This document shows, one piece after another, positions 28,870-43,800 of a DNA stretch of 64,000 nucleotides (position 1 is the stretch's first letter; the number at the start of each line of letters is the position of its first letter). The notes beneath the pieces were generated by a model, which was not told where the DNA came from, ran no database searches, and saw only the letters and a list, made by a program, of their open reading frames with translations. The position numbers were made by a program, and so were the translations under genes. The DNA comes from Burkholderiales bacterium. GTDB taxonomy: Bacteria; Pseudomonadota; Gammaproteobacteria; Burkholderiales; Burkholderiaceae_C. The stretch spans positions 1-64,000 of the forward strand of contig JANYJJ010000004.1 in NCBI GenBank assembly GCA_025358485.1, written 5' to 3'.

Positions 28870-31800
28870 ATGCTGCGCAAACTGCTCAACGCTGTTGCCC
28901 TGCGAGGGACTCCCGCACTTGGTGGCCCTGCGCGCGCCCACAAATTCTCGCGCCGGGCGGTGGCCGAAGCCTGCGAGCCGCGCGTTTTGTATTCGGCCGA
29001 CTTGAATCCCCTGATGTGGGCCGCCGGGGCTGCCAGCGCCGAGGTTCGCTTGCAAGGTGCCAGCGCGTCGTCGAGCAGCTTGGAAGTCGCAGCGACACAG
29101 CAAACCCGCGTTGAGCTGGTTTTTGTTGACGCCGCAGTGGCCGACGCACAGCGCTTGGTCGATGCCTTGCTCGCTGCAAGACGCTCTGACTCAGACACAC
29201 CTCCACAAATCGAAGTCATCCAACTCGATGCCGACCGCGACGGTTTGACGCAAATCACCGAGGTGTTGGCACACGAGCGCGACATCAGCGCCATCCACAT
29301 CATTTCTCACGGCGACGTGGGCAGCTTGCGTTTGGGCAGCGCAGTCGTCGATGCGCAGGCGCTAACCCAAAACTCGGCAGCCCTGCAACAGTGGCGTAGC
29401 AGCCTCACCGCCGATGCCGACATCTTGCTTTACGGCTGCGATGTGGCGCAAGGCGCGGTGGGCGACAGCTTCATTCACGCGCTGGCCCAACTCACCGATG
29501 CCGACGTGGCCGCCAGCACCGACCCCACCGGCAACGCCTCACTCGGCGGCAACTGGTTGCTGGAAGACCGCACCGGCCACATTGAAGCCACGGTGGCAAC
29601 AGATGACGCTGGCCTGCAAAGCTGGAACGGCCTGCTCGACGTCACCACCGGCTTGCGGGCCCGCTGGACTTTCGACAGCAACGCCAACGACAGCAGCGGC
29701 AATGCGTACAACGGCACGTTGACCAACGGTGCGCTGATCGACACTGCCCCGGTCACGGTTCAGGTGGGCCCAGGCAAGTTGTTTTTGGACGGCAACAACG
29801 ACTACGTTGATTTGTCCGCCCACCGCACCAACTTCACCTCGCTCACGCAGGGCAGCATCTCGGCGTGGATCAAAACCACCGACTCCCAAGGTGCCATCTT
29901 CGCGCTCAGCGATATCGCCGACGCCAACAGCTACGCCGTGCTGGGGGTCAATGGTGGCAAGCTGAATTTCTTTGTTGCCGAAAACAACGTCGCAATTTTG
30001 AACGTCAGCACCACCGCGTCGGTGACCGACGACGCCTGGCACCATGTGGCCGTCACGGTGGGCGCAGGTGGCAACAAGCTGTACATCGACGGCGTGTTGC
30101 AGACCGTCACTTACGGCGCAGGCACCGCCGCCAGCACGTCGTTCTTCAGTACCGTGACGGGCGTGGACACCATGACTGTGGGGACCGTCCAAACCAGCAG
30201 CGGATTCTCGTCATTCCTCGCTGGCTTGGTAGACGATGTTCGCGTTTACGACCGCGTGCTCAGCAACGCCGACATGTCGCAGTTGGCGGTTGAACACACG
30301 CTCTACACACAGCAACTCACCGGCGGTGGTGTGGCCTTTGATGTGAAAGGCATGCGCAACAACACCGGCTTCAGTGGCGGGACGCTCACGCCCACGTTGA
30401 CGATTGCTGGCGTGCCTGCGGGTGCCACCATCGTCAAGGCTTGGCTGTATGTGAGCGAGCTGAGCACGGGTGCCATTGACACCTCGTTCACTTTGGCGGG
30501 AAACAGCGTCACAGCCACTGCCGTGTCGAGTTCCACCGACCCTGGTTGGGGTGCAAGCGCCGTGGTGACGGTGAAGGCCGATGTGAGTGCCATCGTGACC
30601 GGCAATGGCGATTACGTCTTGGGTGGTGCCAATGGTTTGGGTGCAGACCAGTATGAAGGCGCGGTGCTGGTGGTGGTGTATTCAGACGCCAGCTCGTCGC
30701 TGCAAAAAATCGTCACCGTGAGCGACCAGTCCAACACCATCCGCGACACAGACAACAGCTTTTTGACGGTCTTCAACAACGGCAACAATTTCCCGCTCGC
30801 ACCGACTGCGGCGTCGCTCTACTTGGCCACTTTCGACAGCCAAAGCAACTTCAGTGAAGCCGCATTGCAACTCCGGGCCAGCACCGCGACAACTGCCACG
30901 ACCATCGTCGCCGCCAACAGTTTCAACGGGCCCAACGGCGGTGGCAACAAGAATGTTGTCAACATTTCGGCACTGATCTCCAAAGGCGCTAGCAGTGCCA
31001 CGTTGACGCAAGTCACCACCAATGCCGACGACTATCTGGTCTATCCGTTTTGGGCCAGCGTGGTCACATTGGCCGCGCCCCCAACCAACACCGTGCCTGG
31101 CGCACAAAGCACTGCAGAAGACACCACGGAAGTGTTTTCAAACGCCAACGGCAACGCCATTTTCATCACCGATGCCGACGCCGGTGGGGCCAGCAATCAG
31201 GTCATCATCCGCGTCAGCAACGGCACGTTGACACTCAGTGGCACCGCAGGCTTGACCTTTGCAGCCGGTGACGGCACCGCCGACGCCAGCATGCAGGTGG
31301 TCGGCACAGCGAGCGCCATCAACGCAGCGCTGAACGGTTCGATCTACACCCCAACGCCCAACTACTTTGGTGCGGCGCAGATCGAGATCGTCACCCAGGA
31401 CTCAACACTCGTCGCACTGAATAGCGACAACAATTTGTTGGGGAGCTACGCTTTTGACGACATCGGAAATGTGGGTACTGACTGGAGCCCACAAGGCGCT
31501 TACCCTGGCACGGGAGTGGGTGTCACCGTTGTCTCCGACCCCACACGCTTCGATGTGCTGAGCTTGGCAGGTGCAGGTTACATACAGTTCACCGGCCACT
31601 ACGCCAACCCGGGCAACGTGACGCTAGGGGCGTGGGTCAACTTGACCAGTGCAGACAGCGCCGGTGCAGAAGTCATTTCGCTGGGCGACAGCGTGGTGCT
31701 GCGTCTTGACAGCGGGGGCTTTTTGACGGGGTCAATCTTCGACGGCACCAGCTATGTGGCAACGCAGTCGGCCGCCACACTGGCTGGCACGGGTTGGCAC

Positions 31801-34800
31801 TTTGTGGCGTATTCGTTCGATGACGCAGCCGACAGCGCCAAGCTTTATCTGGACGGAAATTTGGTGGCCACCACCAGCACCACGGCGTCCATTTCGTACA
31901 CCCTGGGAGCCAACAGCTTCATCGGCAAACATGGCAACGGCGATACAAACTTTGACTTCAACGGCAGGATCGACGACGCGCGTGTTTATAACCGCGTGTT
32001 GACTGCGAACGAGATCGCCACCATTGCCTCGGACAGTGCGATGGTGGTGGGCAGCTCAGTGCCCATCACGGTGACCGCCGTCAACGACGCGCCAATCATC
32101 ACCAGCAACGGCAGCGGGGCAACGGCCGCCATCGCCGTTCTCGAGACCACCAGCACAGTCACCACCGTCACTTCCACCGACGTCGACGGCGGCACTGCGG
32201 TCTACAGCATCAGCGGCGGCGCGGACGCCGCGCGCTTCAGCATCAATGCCAGCACTGGCGTGTTGACGTTTGTCGCTCCGCCCGATTTTGAAGTGCCTTC
32301 TGACGCCGACATGAACAACGTCTATGACGTGACGGTGCAGGTGTACGACGGCAGCTTGACCGACACGCAAGCCATTGCCGTGACGGTGGTTGATGTGTCC
32401 AACGTGCTGGTGGTCACCACCACCGCCGACACCAACGACAGCGGCCTGGGCAGCAGCTTCACCATCGAGCAGCTGAACGCCAGCAAAGGCACAGACGGCG
32501 CTGTCTCGCTGCGCGAAGCCATCATCGCGGCGAACAACACGGCGGGTGCCGACACCATTTCATTCAACATCACCGGTGCAGGCGTGCGCACGATCACGGT
32601 CGGTGCCAGCGAGCTGCCCACCATCACCAGCACGGTGCTGCTCGACGGTTGGAGCCAGCCAGGCTTTGCGGGCTCACCGCTGATTGAGCTGAACGGCGGC
32701 GGCAACAGCAACCGCAACGGTTTGACCTTCGCTGCGGGCAGCGCGGGCAGCACGCTGCGCGGTTTCATCATCAATCGCTTTCAGTACAGCGGCATAGAAA
32801 TCAACAGCACCAGCAACATCACGGTGCAAGGCAACTGGATAGGCTTGAACGCGACGGGCAACGCGGCCGCTGCCAACGGCGACAACGGCATATACGCTTA
32901 CAACAGCACGGGCCTGTTGATAGGCGGCACCACAGTGAACACGCGCAATGTGATTTCTGGCAACACCAGTCGCGGCATTTACTTCATCAACACCGATGCC
33001 AGCACCCTCAGCGGCAACTACGTCGGCACCGATGTGAGCGGCACGTTGGACGTCAACGGGAACGCGCTGAGCCTCAACCAATCGGGAATCGTGCTGTCTA
33101 ACGGGTCTTACGGCAACGTGGTGGGCGGCCTGACAGCGGGCGCGCGCAACATCTTGTCAGGCAACAACCACTTTGGCATCGAGATTCAATCGGGTTCGCA
33201 GAGCAATGCGCTGCAAGGGAACTTCATAGGCACGGCATTGAGCGGTGCAAGTGCATTGGGCAACGTCAGCGGCGGCGTGTCGCTGTGGGGTGCGGGCACA
33301 GGCAACGTGGTGGGCGGAAACGTGGTTGGCGCGCGCAACGTCATCTCAGCCAACGCAAGCCGTGGGGTTCAAATTGGCAATGGCACCGTCGGCGGCACGG
33401 TTCAAGGCAACTACATCGGCACCAACGCCAACGGCACGGCCACGTTGGGCGGGCAAGAAGTGGGCGTTGAGATATCTGGTGCGGCTGTCAACGCGCTCAT
33501 CGGTACCGACGCCGACGGGAACAACGACGCTACTGAGCGCAATGTGATTTCTGGCAACTCACGTGAGGGCGTTTTGATCAGCAACTCGGGTGGCTCAGGC
33601 ACACGCGTGCAAGGCAACTACATCGGCACAGACGCAACTGGCATGGTGGGCGTGGGCAACGGGCTCAGCGGCGTCGGCATCTACGGCGGCAGTGACAGCC
33701 GAATTGGCGGTACAGCCGCAGGTGCGGGCAACGTGCTGTCAAGCAATGGCGACAACGGCGTGACCATTGCCAGTACCGACACATTCAACAACTTTGTACA
33801 AGGCAACGTGATCGGTTTGAACGCAACGCAAACCGCCGCTTTGGGCAACACCTATCAGGGCGTCTGGATTGGCAGCGGCAGCTTTGGCAACACGGTGGGC
33901 GGCACCTCAGCTGCTGCGGGTAACGTAATCGGCGGCAACACTTACGCCGGAGTCGAACTGTATGGCGCGGGCACCGACAACAACACGGTGGCAGGTAACA
34001 CCATCGGCAGCAACGCAGCAGGCACGCTCGCCTTCGGCAACGGCGCAGGCGTTGTCGTGCGCAGCGGCGGACAGAACAACCGTTTGGGCGGGGAGGCCGC
34101 CGGGGCTGGCAACCTCATCACCAACAACGGCGGGCCTGGTGTGGCCATCGTCGGCCCTGGCAGCTTTGGCAACGCCGTTTTGGGCAACCGCATCAGCAGC
34201 AATGGTTTCCTTGGCATCGATTTGAACGACGACGGCGTGACCGCCAACGACACGGGCGACGCCGACAGCGGTTCCAACGGCCTTCAAAACACACCCGTGC
34301 TCAACACCGCACGCGCTGTGGGCACGAGCACCTTGTGGGTCACCGGCTCGATCAATTCGGCAGCCAACAGCCAGTACCGCATTGAGCTGTTCGCCAACAC
34401 CAGCCAAGACGCCAGCATCCACGGCCAGGGCCAGCGCTATATGGGCTTCGCCAACGTCACCACCGACGCTGCGGGCAATGCCAGCTTCACCGCCAACTTG
34501 AGCGGCGTGGTGGCAGTGGGCGAATTCATCAGCGCCACCGCCACGCAGTCCAACGCGGGCTTCACCACCTTCGGCAGCAGCTCGGAGTTTGCAAAAAACG
34601 TGGCGGTGGTGGACAGCACGCAGGCCGTCATCACCGTTGACACCACCAGCGACGCGCTCGACGGCGACACCTCATCCCTCAGCGCCTTGCTGGCCGACCG
34701 CGGCGCCGACGGCAAGATCAGCCTGCGCGAAGCCATCACAGCGGCCAACAACACCGCCAACGGCAGTGGCGCGGCTGACCGAATTCAGTTCAACATTGTT

Positions 34801-37800
34801 GACGCTTTGGTGGGCGGCGAGCACACGATTTCAGTGGCCACCGAACTGCCGGCCATCACCGACGCACTTCAAATTGACGGCACCACCGAGCCCGACTTTT
34901 TGGCAGCCCCGGTGGTGCGCATTGACGGCGCATCGACCTACAACATCAGCGGCTTGATCTTGGACGTGGGCAGCAGCGGCAGCTCAATACGCGGCATCAG
35001 CGTCACCGGGTTTTTGGGCAATGGCATGCCCTCAGGCCACGGCCTTTTGGTGTACTCCAACAACAACGTCATTGCTGGCAACTACCTCGGTTTGCGCAAC
35101 GACGGCGTGGCCGCAGGCAACTGGATCGCGATAGCACTCTACGGAGGTGCCACCGGCAACTTGATCGGCGGCACCACGGCGACAGAAAGAAACGTCGTCT
35201 CAGGCAACACGTCAGGCGGTGTTGCGGCGGGCGCAGTGGGCACCAACGGCAACGTGATTGCAGGCAACTACTTTGGTGTGGCCGCCGACGGCATCACAGC
35301 GCGCCCCAACGGCAACTTCGGCGTCAACATTTGGGGTGGTGCAAGTCAAAACTTGGTGGGCGGAACCATCTCAGGTTCCGGCAACTTGATCCGCAACTCG
35401 GGGCAAGGCATCAGAGTGGACGGCGCTGCCGTAAATAACGCGCTGCTGGGCAATTCCATCTACGCAAACCCTGCCCTCGGCATCGACCTGAACGCTGACG
35501 GCGTGACGCTCAATGACGCAGGCGACGCCGACACGGGGGCCAACAACGCGCAAAACTTCCCCGTGTTGAGCAGCGCGCGCACCAACGGGACAAGCCAACT
35601 GTTCATCTCCGCTTCGTTGAATTCAACGGCGCTCACTTCATTTCGGATTGAGTTTTTTGCCAGCATTGCCGATGACGCCAGCGGTTACGGGCAAGGTCAG
35701 CGCTTCTTGGGTTTTGCAAACGTCACCACGGACAACGCGGGCAACTACACCGGCAATGTGACCCTGTCGGCGACGGTGCCCTTGGGCGAGTTCGTCAGCG
35801 CCACGGCCACTCGCGCCAACGGCGCATTCACGGTTTTCACCGACACCTCGGAGTTCGCGCGAAACGTGTTGGCCTCGGTTGCGTCCGCCGTCGGCACCAG
35901 CAGTGGCAATCTTGCGTACACCGAAAACGCCAGCGCCACTGCCATAGACAGTGGGCTGACCGTGACCGACGCTGACCCCACACCGCTGAGCAGCGCGACT
36001 GTGTCCATCAGCGCTAACTTTGCGCCGGGCCAAGACGTGCTGGCGTTCACCAACCAAAACGGCATCACCGGCTTCTGGAACGCTGGCACCGGCGTGCTCA
36101 CCTTGAACGGCACCAGCTCGGTGGCCAACTACCAAAGCGCGCTGCGCAGCGTGACCTACTTCAACAACAGCGACAACCCCAGCACGCTCACGCGCACCGT
36201 CGCGTTCAAGGTGAATGACGGGCAGAGCGACAGCAACACAGCCACACGCAATCTCGATGTCACTGCGGTGAACGACGCGCCGGTCCTTGCGGGCAGCGGC
36301 GGCACCTTGGCCTACACAGAAAACGACGCGGCCACCGTGGTGAGCAGCACCTTGACGGTGAGCGATGTAGACAACGTCAACCTGAGCGGTGCCACCGTCA
36401 GCATCTCCACTGGCTTTGTCAGCGGCGAAGACGTGCTGGCGTTCACCGATCAAAGCGGCATCACCGGCAGCTGGAACGCGGGCAACGGCGTGCTCACGCT
36501 GAGCGGCAGCAGCTCGGTCGCTAATTACCAAGCAGCGCTGCGTTCGGTGACCTACGCCAACGCTTCTGACAACCCAAACACCGCCACGCGCACAGTGAGC
36601 TTCACGACGAGCGACGGGGCGGCCAACAGCAACATCGGCACCCGCAACATCAGCGTGGCTGCGGTGAATGATGTGCCGGTGAACACCTTGCCGTCGGGCT
36701 TGACCGTCAACGAAGACGGCACTCTGGCACTGTCTGGCATTTCGATTGCTGATGCGGACGCCGGATCAAGCTTGTTGCGCACCACGCTGACAGTGGCCCA
36801 GGGCACGCTGGCCGCAGTGGGTACAGGTGCCGTGACGGTCACCGGATCGGGCACCGCGTCAATCACGCTGGTGGGCACGCTGGCCGACCTGAACGCCTAT
36901 TTCGCCGGTGCCAGCAAGCCCAGCTTCGCCGGTGCCGCCAATGCCAACGGCACGGTTCAGTTGTCGATGGTGACGTCAGACGGGCTGAACGCCGGCACGG
37001 GTGGAACCGTTGCCACTGGGAGCTTGGATTACCGATTCCAAGACGGCACGCCAACGGGCTTTGATCCAGACAACATCTCATCGGTGGGCGGGTTGACCGG
37101 TGTGGCGAACAACCTCAACGTCAGCGCGCTGGCCACGGCGCTGAGCGGCAGCTCCACGAGCTTCGGGGTCATCTACACCGGCATCGTCGAAGTCACCACA
37201 GCAGGCAATTACACGTTCACGGTCGCAGCCGACGACGCGGCCAATCTCTACATCGACGGCACGCGGATCGTGGCTGCGTTCTTTTCAGCCGGCACCAGCA
37301 ACACCGTGAATTTAGGCGTTGGCCAACACAGCTTGGAACTGCGCTTTGTCCAAGACACTGGTGGCGCGAGTTTGTCGGCGTCGTATTCGGGACCCGACAC
37401 TGGCGCGGTGACGACGCCGCTGTTCTCCGCCCCGGCCGTCGGTCGGTTGGTCAGCCAGACGGCCACCACGAACATCACCGTGACGGCAGTGAACGACGCG
37501 CCCATCATCGTCAGCAATGGCGGTGCAAACACGGCGTCTGTAGCGATGGCCGAGAACCTGACTACCGTGGCCACCGTGACCTCGACAGACGTTGACGGTG
37601 ACCCGCTGACCTACAGCATCAGCGCGGGCGCTGACGCGGCCCGCTTCACCATCAACAGCCAGACCGGTGTGTTGAGCTTCATCACGCCGCCCGACTTTGA
37701 AGCGCCCACCGACGCTGACTTAGACAACATCTATAACGTGACGGTGAGGGTGAGTGACGGTTTCCTCACCGACGTCCAAGCCTTCGACATCACCGTGACC

Positions 37801-40800
37801 GATGTGTCGAGCACGTTAATCGTCACCACCACAGCCGACACCAATGACACCGGCCTGGGCACCAGCTTCACCGCAGAACAACTCAACGCCAACAAAGGCG
37901 CAGACGGCGCGGTGTCGCTGCGCGAAGCCATCATCGCGGCCAACAACACGGTCGGCCGCGACGTAGTGAGCTTCAACATTGCTGGCACTGGCGTGCACAC
38001 CATCAATGTGAGTACCGCGCTTCCGACCATCACTGACGCCATCATCATCAACGGTTGGAGTCAAGCCAATTTCAGCGGCACGCCGGTCATTGAATTGAGC
38101 GGCGGAGACCTCCCTGGAAGCGGGGTCGGCTTGATGTTGGCCAACGGAAGTTCAACCAGCAGCGTGCGCGGCTTGATCATCAATCGCTTCGCAGGCAATG
38201 GCATTGAGATCAACGACTCCGGCACACACACCTTGCAGGGCAATTGGATAGGTTTGAGTGCCACAGGCAATTCAGCATCCGCGAATGGCGACAACGGTAT
38301 CTACATCAACAACAGCAGTTTCAATTTGATTGGTGGGGTCACGGCGAGCGAGCGCAATGTGGTTTCCGGGAATGTCAAACACGGCATCGTGCTGAGGAAC
38401 GTTTTCGGAAATCAGGTAACGGGCAACTACATCGGAACCGACTCAACCGGAAGCATTGATGTGAACGGCAATGTCCCAAGCGGCACGCAGTCGGGCGTGC
38501 GCTTGACAGGCAACTCGTACAGCAATTTGATTGGTGGCACCACCGCCGGCGCACGCAATGTCATCTCGGGCAACAACACCTGGGGCATCGAGTTCTCGGA
38601 CAACGCCGCGAACAACATCGCCTGGGGCAACTACATCGGCACCACGGCAGACGGCCTCTCGGCGCTGGGCAATACCGCAGGCGGTGCTGCCTTTTGGGGC
38701 TCGGGACTCAACAACCGATTGGGTGGCAGCGCAGCCGGGGCAGGCAACCTGATTTCGGGCAACCACTACGGCGTGGTGGTTGCCAGCGGCGCGAACGGCA
38801 GCGTGATTCAAGGCAACCTCATCGGGGTTGCCGTCGACGGCAACACGGGCCTGGGTAACAGCGCGACCGGTGTTCTGGTGGCGGGCGGTGCCGTCAACAC
38901 CTTGATCGGCAGCAATGCAGACGGCAGCGCTGACGCGGCTGAGGGCAACGTCATCGCCTTCAACGGCGGCAGCGGCGTGGTGGTGCGCGACACCACCACC
39001 ACAGGCGCAACCGTGCTGCAAAACCGAATTTTCAGCAATGCCTTGATGGGCATTGATTTGGGCGACGACGGCATCACGGCGAACGATGTGGGCGACATCG
39101 ACAGCGGTGCCAATGATTTACAAAACACCCCCACCCTCACCGGTGTCAACAGCACCGGTGGCAACACCACATTGGCGGGCACGCTGAACAGCAATGCTTC
39201 AGGCAACTACAGAATTGAATTTTTCTCAGCGCCAGTCGGCAGCCCAGCGCAAAGCGCCACAACTTACTTGGGCTTCGTCGATGTCAGCACCAACGGCGCA
39301 GGCAACACCAGTTTCAATGCACTTTTGAGCGGCATCACGGTGGCCGCTGGCGACAGGATCGTTGCGACTGCGACTGCAAAAGCCAGCGGTGCCTACACAG
39401 ACACATCGGAGTTTTCGAGCGCGGTTGTCGCCACTGCCAATTCAGCACCCGTCATCACCAGCAATGGCGGTGGCGCGACAGCTGCTGTCAATGTCGCGGA
39501 AAACACAAGCGCTGTGACGACCGTTGCCGCCACCGACGCTGACCTGCCCGCCCAGACCTTGACCTACAGCATCGTCGGCGGTGCAGATGCGAGCAAGTTC
39601 ACCGTCAACGCATCTACCGGCGCACTGAGTTTCATCACAGCACCAGACTTTGAAGCCCCGACAGACGTGGGTGCCAACAACGTCTACGACGTGACGGTGC
39701 AAGTATTTGACGGCATGTTCACCGACAGCCAAGCCCTTGCCGTGACTGTGACGAACGTGAACGAAGCCCCAGGTGGCAGCAACACCACTGTCAACACCGC
39801 AGAGAACACGGCCTTCGTGTTCAGCATCGCCGACTTTGGCTTCATCGATGCGGACGCGGGCGACAGCCTCAGCGCGGTGCGCATCGATTCGACGCCGCTG
39901 GCGGGCAGCCTCACCTTGAACGGCCTGGCCGTGGCGGTGAATGACGTGGTGAGCGCCGCGCAATTGGCCGCAGGCAATTTGGTGTTCACACCGGCCGCGT
40001 CTGGCAACGGGCTTTCCTACGCCAGCTTCGATTTCAGCGTGCGCGATCAAGGCAATGTGTTTGACGTCACCCCGAACGCCATCACGCTGAATGTCGGCGC
40101 GGTGAACGACGCGCCCGTGGTCACCACGACGCCCGGCACTTTGGTCTACACCGAGAACGATGCGAGCACCGCCATTGATGCGGCGTTGACGCTGTCAGAC
40201 ATCGACAGCGCCAACCTGTCGGCCGCCAGCGTGACCATCAGCGCCAACTACCAAAACGGTGAAGACGTTTTGGCCGTCGTGAATGCTTATGGCATCACCG
40301 GTGCCTGGAACGCCAGCACGGGCGTGCTGAGCTTGAGCGGCAGCGCCACGGTGGCGCAGTACCAAGCGGTGCTGCGCAGCGTGACTTACGTCAACACGTC
40401 TGACAACCCCAGCGCGGCACTGCGCACCGTCACATTCAACGTGACCGACGACGGCGCATTGGCAAGCAACAACGCCAGCCGCAACCTCAGCGTGACGCCA
40501 GTCAACGATGCGCCCGTGCTGGTGGCTGCTTCGCCTTACTTGAACGGCATCACTGAAGACGAGCTGAACAACGGCGGACAAACGGTGGCCTCCTTCATTG
40601 GCAGCAGCATCACTGATGCGGAAACCGCCAACCCCGGCATAGCGGTTAATGCAGTGACCAACGGCAATGGCACTTGGCAGTATTCGATCAACAACGGTGC
40701 CACTTGGACAAGCCTGGGTGCCGTGAGCAACAGCGCTGCGCTGTTGTTGCGCAGCACCGACCTGTTGCGCTTGGTGCCCAACGGCAACCACGCCACCACG

Positions 40801-43800
40801 GCCACACTGGCCTACCGCGCCTGGGACACCAGCGGCGGTGCGGCAGGCGCGAAGGTGAACGCCACGGCCTACGGTGCCAGCACGGCCTTCAGCAGCAACA
40901 CCGACACCGCCACCATCTTGGTCAGCGACGTGAACGACGCACCCATCGTCACCAGCCACGGCGGTGCAGCCACCGTGAACGTGGCGGTGGCGGAAACCCT
41001 CACGGCGGTGAGCACCGTCACGGCGATGGATGTGGACACGGCGGTGTTGACTTACAGCATCGTTGGCGGTGCCGACCAGGCACGGTTTCTAGTCAACGCC
41101 AGCACCGGTGCCTTGAGCTTCATCACTGCGCCCGACTTTGAAGCCCCCGCCGACTCTGATGGAAACAGTGTCTACGACGTGACGGTGCAGGTCAGTGACG
41201 GTGCCGGTGGCACGGCCACACAAGCATTCACCATCACGGTGCTTGACGTGTCCAGCGCGCTGGTGGTCACCACCACATCAGACACCAACGACACCGGCTT
41301 GGGCACCAGCTTCACCGCGGAGCAGCTCAACGCCAGCAAGGGCGCTGACGGCGCGGTGTCGCTGCGCGAAGCGCTGATTGCGGCCAACAACACCCCGGGC
41401 CTGGACACCATCAGCTTCAACATTGGTGCAGGCAGCGCAGTCAACGGCGTCTACACCATCAACGTGCTCAGTGCCTTGCCCGAGATCACCGACGCCACGC
41501 TGATCGACGGTTGGAGCCAGCCCAGCTTCGTGAACCGCCCGGTGATCGAGTTGAACGGCGCAGGCTTCACCACCGGCACGGGCGGCTTGAACTTTCGCGC
41601 GGGCAGCGGTGGCAGCACGCTGCAAGGTTTGATCGTGAACCGATTCACAGGAACAGGCGTTGATGCGCGCGATGCCAACGACTTCACCATACGCGGCAAT
41701 TGGATAGGCCTGGACGCCACCGGCACGGCCGCCGCAGGCAACTCGGGCGTGGGCTTGTATTTGTCAAACACCCATTTCGACACCATCGGCGGCGGCGGTG
41801 CGCAAAACCGCAACGTCATTTCGGGCAACGCGAGCGACGGCATCTTCACCATCGGCATGACCGACAGCACCATCTCTGGCAACTACGTAGGCACCAGCGC
41901 CGACGGCATGAACGACGTGAGTGGCACCGGTCTGAACTATTCGCAGGCCGGCATCACGCTGAGTTGGAACTCAAGCTACAACACCATCGGCGGCACCACT
42001 GCCGCCACGCGCAACGTTTTGTCGGGCAACAACAACTCTGGTCTTGCGATCGGCGACTTCAACAGCACGAACAACAGCGTGATGGGCAACTACATCGGCG
42101 TGGCCGCTGACGGCGTCACGGCGCTGGGCAACAGCAACGCAGGTGTAGTGTTTTGGGGCGCGGGCCTGGGCAATGTCTTGGGCGGTTCGACCCCTGACAA
42201 GGCCAACGTGATTGCGGGCAACCTGTCGCAGGGCGTGTACGTCGGCAACAGTTCAAATTCGGTTGCCATTCAAGGCAACCTCATCGGTGTGCTGGGCGAC
42301 GGAAGCACCGTGCTCGGCAACGCAGGCGCTGGCGTGGTGGTGAGCTACGGTGCCCGCAACACCGTGGTGGGTACTGACAGCAACGGCGTGAACGACGCGG
42401 CCGAGGGCAACGTCATTTCAGGCAACGCCGCAGCCGGGGTGGTGATCGAGGGCGCCAGCGTGTCGGGCACGGTGGTCAGTGGCAACCGCATCGGCACCGA
42501 TGCCAGTGGCACCCTGGCGCGTGGCAACGGCGGGGCCGGTGTGTTGGTCGACCAGTACACACACGACAACACCATTGGCGGCAGTGCTGCGGGTGCGGGT
42601 GCGGGTGCGGGCAATCTGATCGCCTACAACGGCGGCGACGGCATACGCCTGAGCGCCACCTCGGCCAGCGGCAACGCCATTCTGGGCAACCGGATTTGGG
42701 GCAACGCGCAACAGTCCATCGACCTGAACGGCGACGGTGTGACGGCCAATGACGCGGGCGACGCTGACAGTGGCCCCAACATGCTGCAGAACACGCCTGT
42801 GTTGATCAGTGCCAACAGCCAGGGCGGCAACACCACGGTGGTGGGCAGCTTGAACAGCAATGCGTCGGCCGACTACCGCATCGAATTTTTCTCGTCCCCC
42901 ACCGGTGACTTGAACGGGCATGGTGCAGCCGCTGTGTTTTTAGGGTTCGCCGTCGTCAGCACCGACGCGTCAGGGAACGCGAATTTTTCCGCTTTGCTTG
43001 GCGGCGTGAGTGTCAGCGCGGGCCACATCGTCAGCGCCACTGCGACGCGTGTGGTGGGCGGCGTGCACACCGACACGTCGGAGCTGTCGCTCAATGTGAC
43101 GGCCACTGCGAACGGCGCGCCCGCCATCACAACACCTGGCGCGCAGAGCACCAACGAGGACACTGCGCTGACCATCAGCGGCTTGTCGGTGACTGACGCC
43201 GAGGGCAATCTGGGCACGGTGCAGCTGTCGGTGGCGCAGGGCGCGTTGACGGTGAGCCTGGGCGCGGGTGCCAGCATCAGCGCCGGTGCGAATGCCAGCA
43301 ACACGCTCACTTTGAGTGGCTCGCAGGCGCAGATCAACAGCGCTTTGGCCAGCTTGAGTTACGTCGGCGCATTGAACTTCAACGGCGCAGACACCTTGAG
43401 CGTGCTGGCCACAGACACGCTGGGCTACAGCAGCAGCAGCGCTGTCTCGATCGGTGTGAGTGCGGTCAATGACGCGCCTGTGATCAACAGCAATGGCGGC
43501 GGTGCAGCGGCCTCGGTCAGCGTGGCGGAGACACTTCGCAACGTGACCACCATCACATCCAGCGATGTAGACGGTGGCCTGCCAACCTACAGCATCTTGG
43601 GCGGCGTGGACGCTGCACTTTTCAGCATCAATGCCAGCACCGGTGCCTTGAGCTTCATCACCGCGCCCGACTTCGAAGCTCCCACCGACTCCGACGCCAA
43701 CAACATTTACGCCGTGACGGTGCAGGTCAGTGACGGTGCCGGTGGCACGGCCACACAAACATTCACCATCACGGTGCTTGACGTGTCCAGCGCGCTGGTG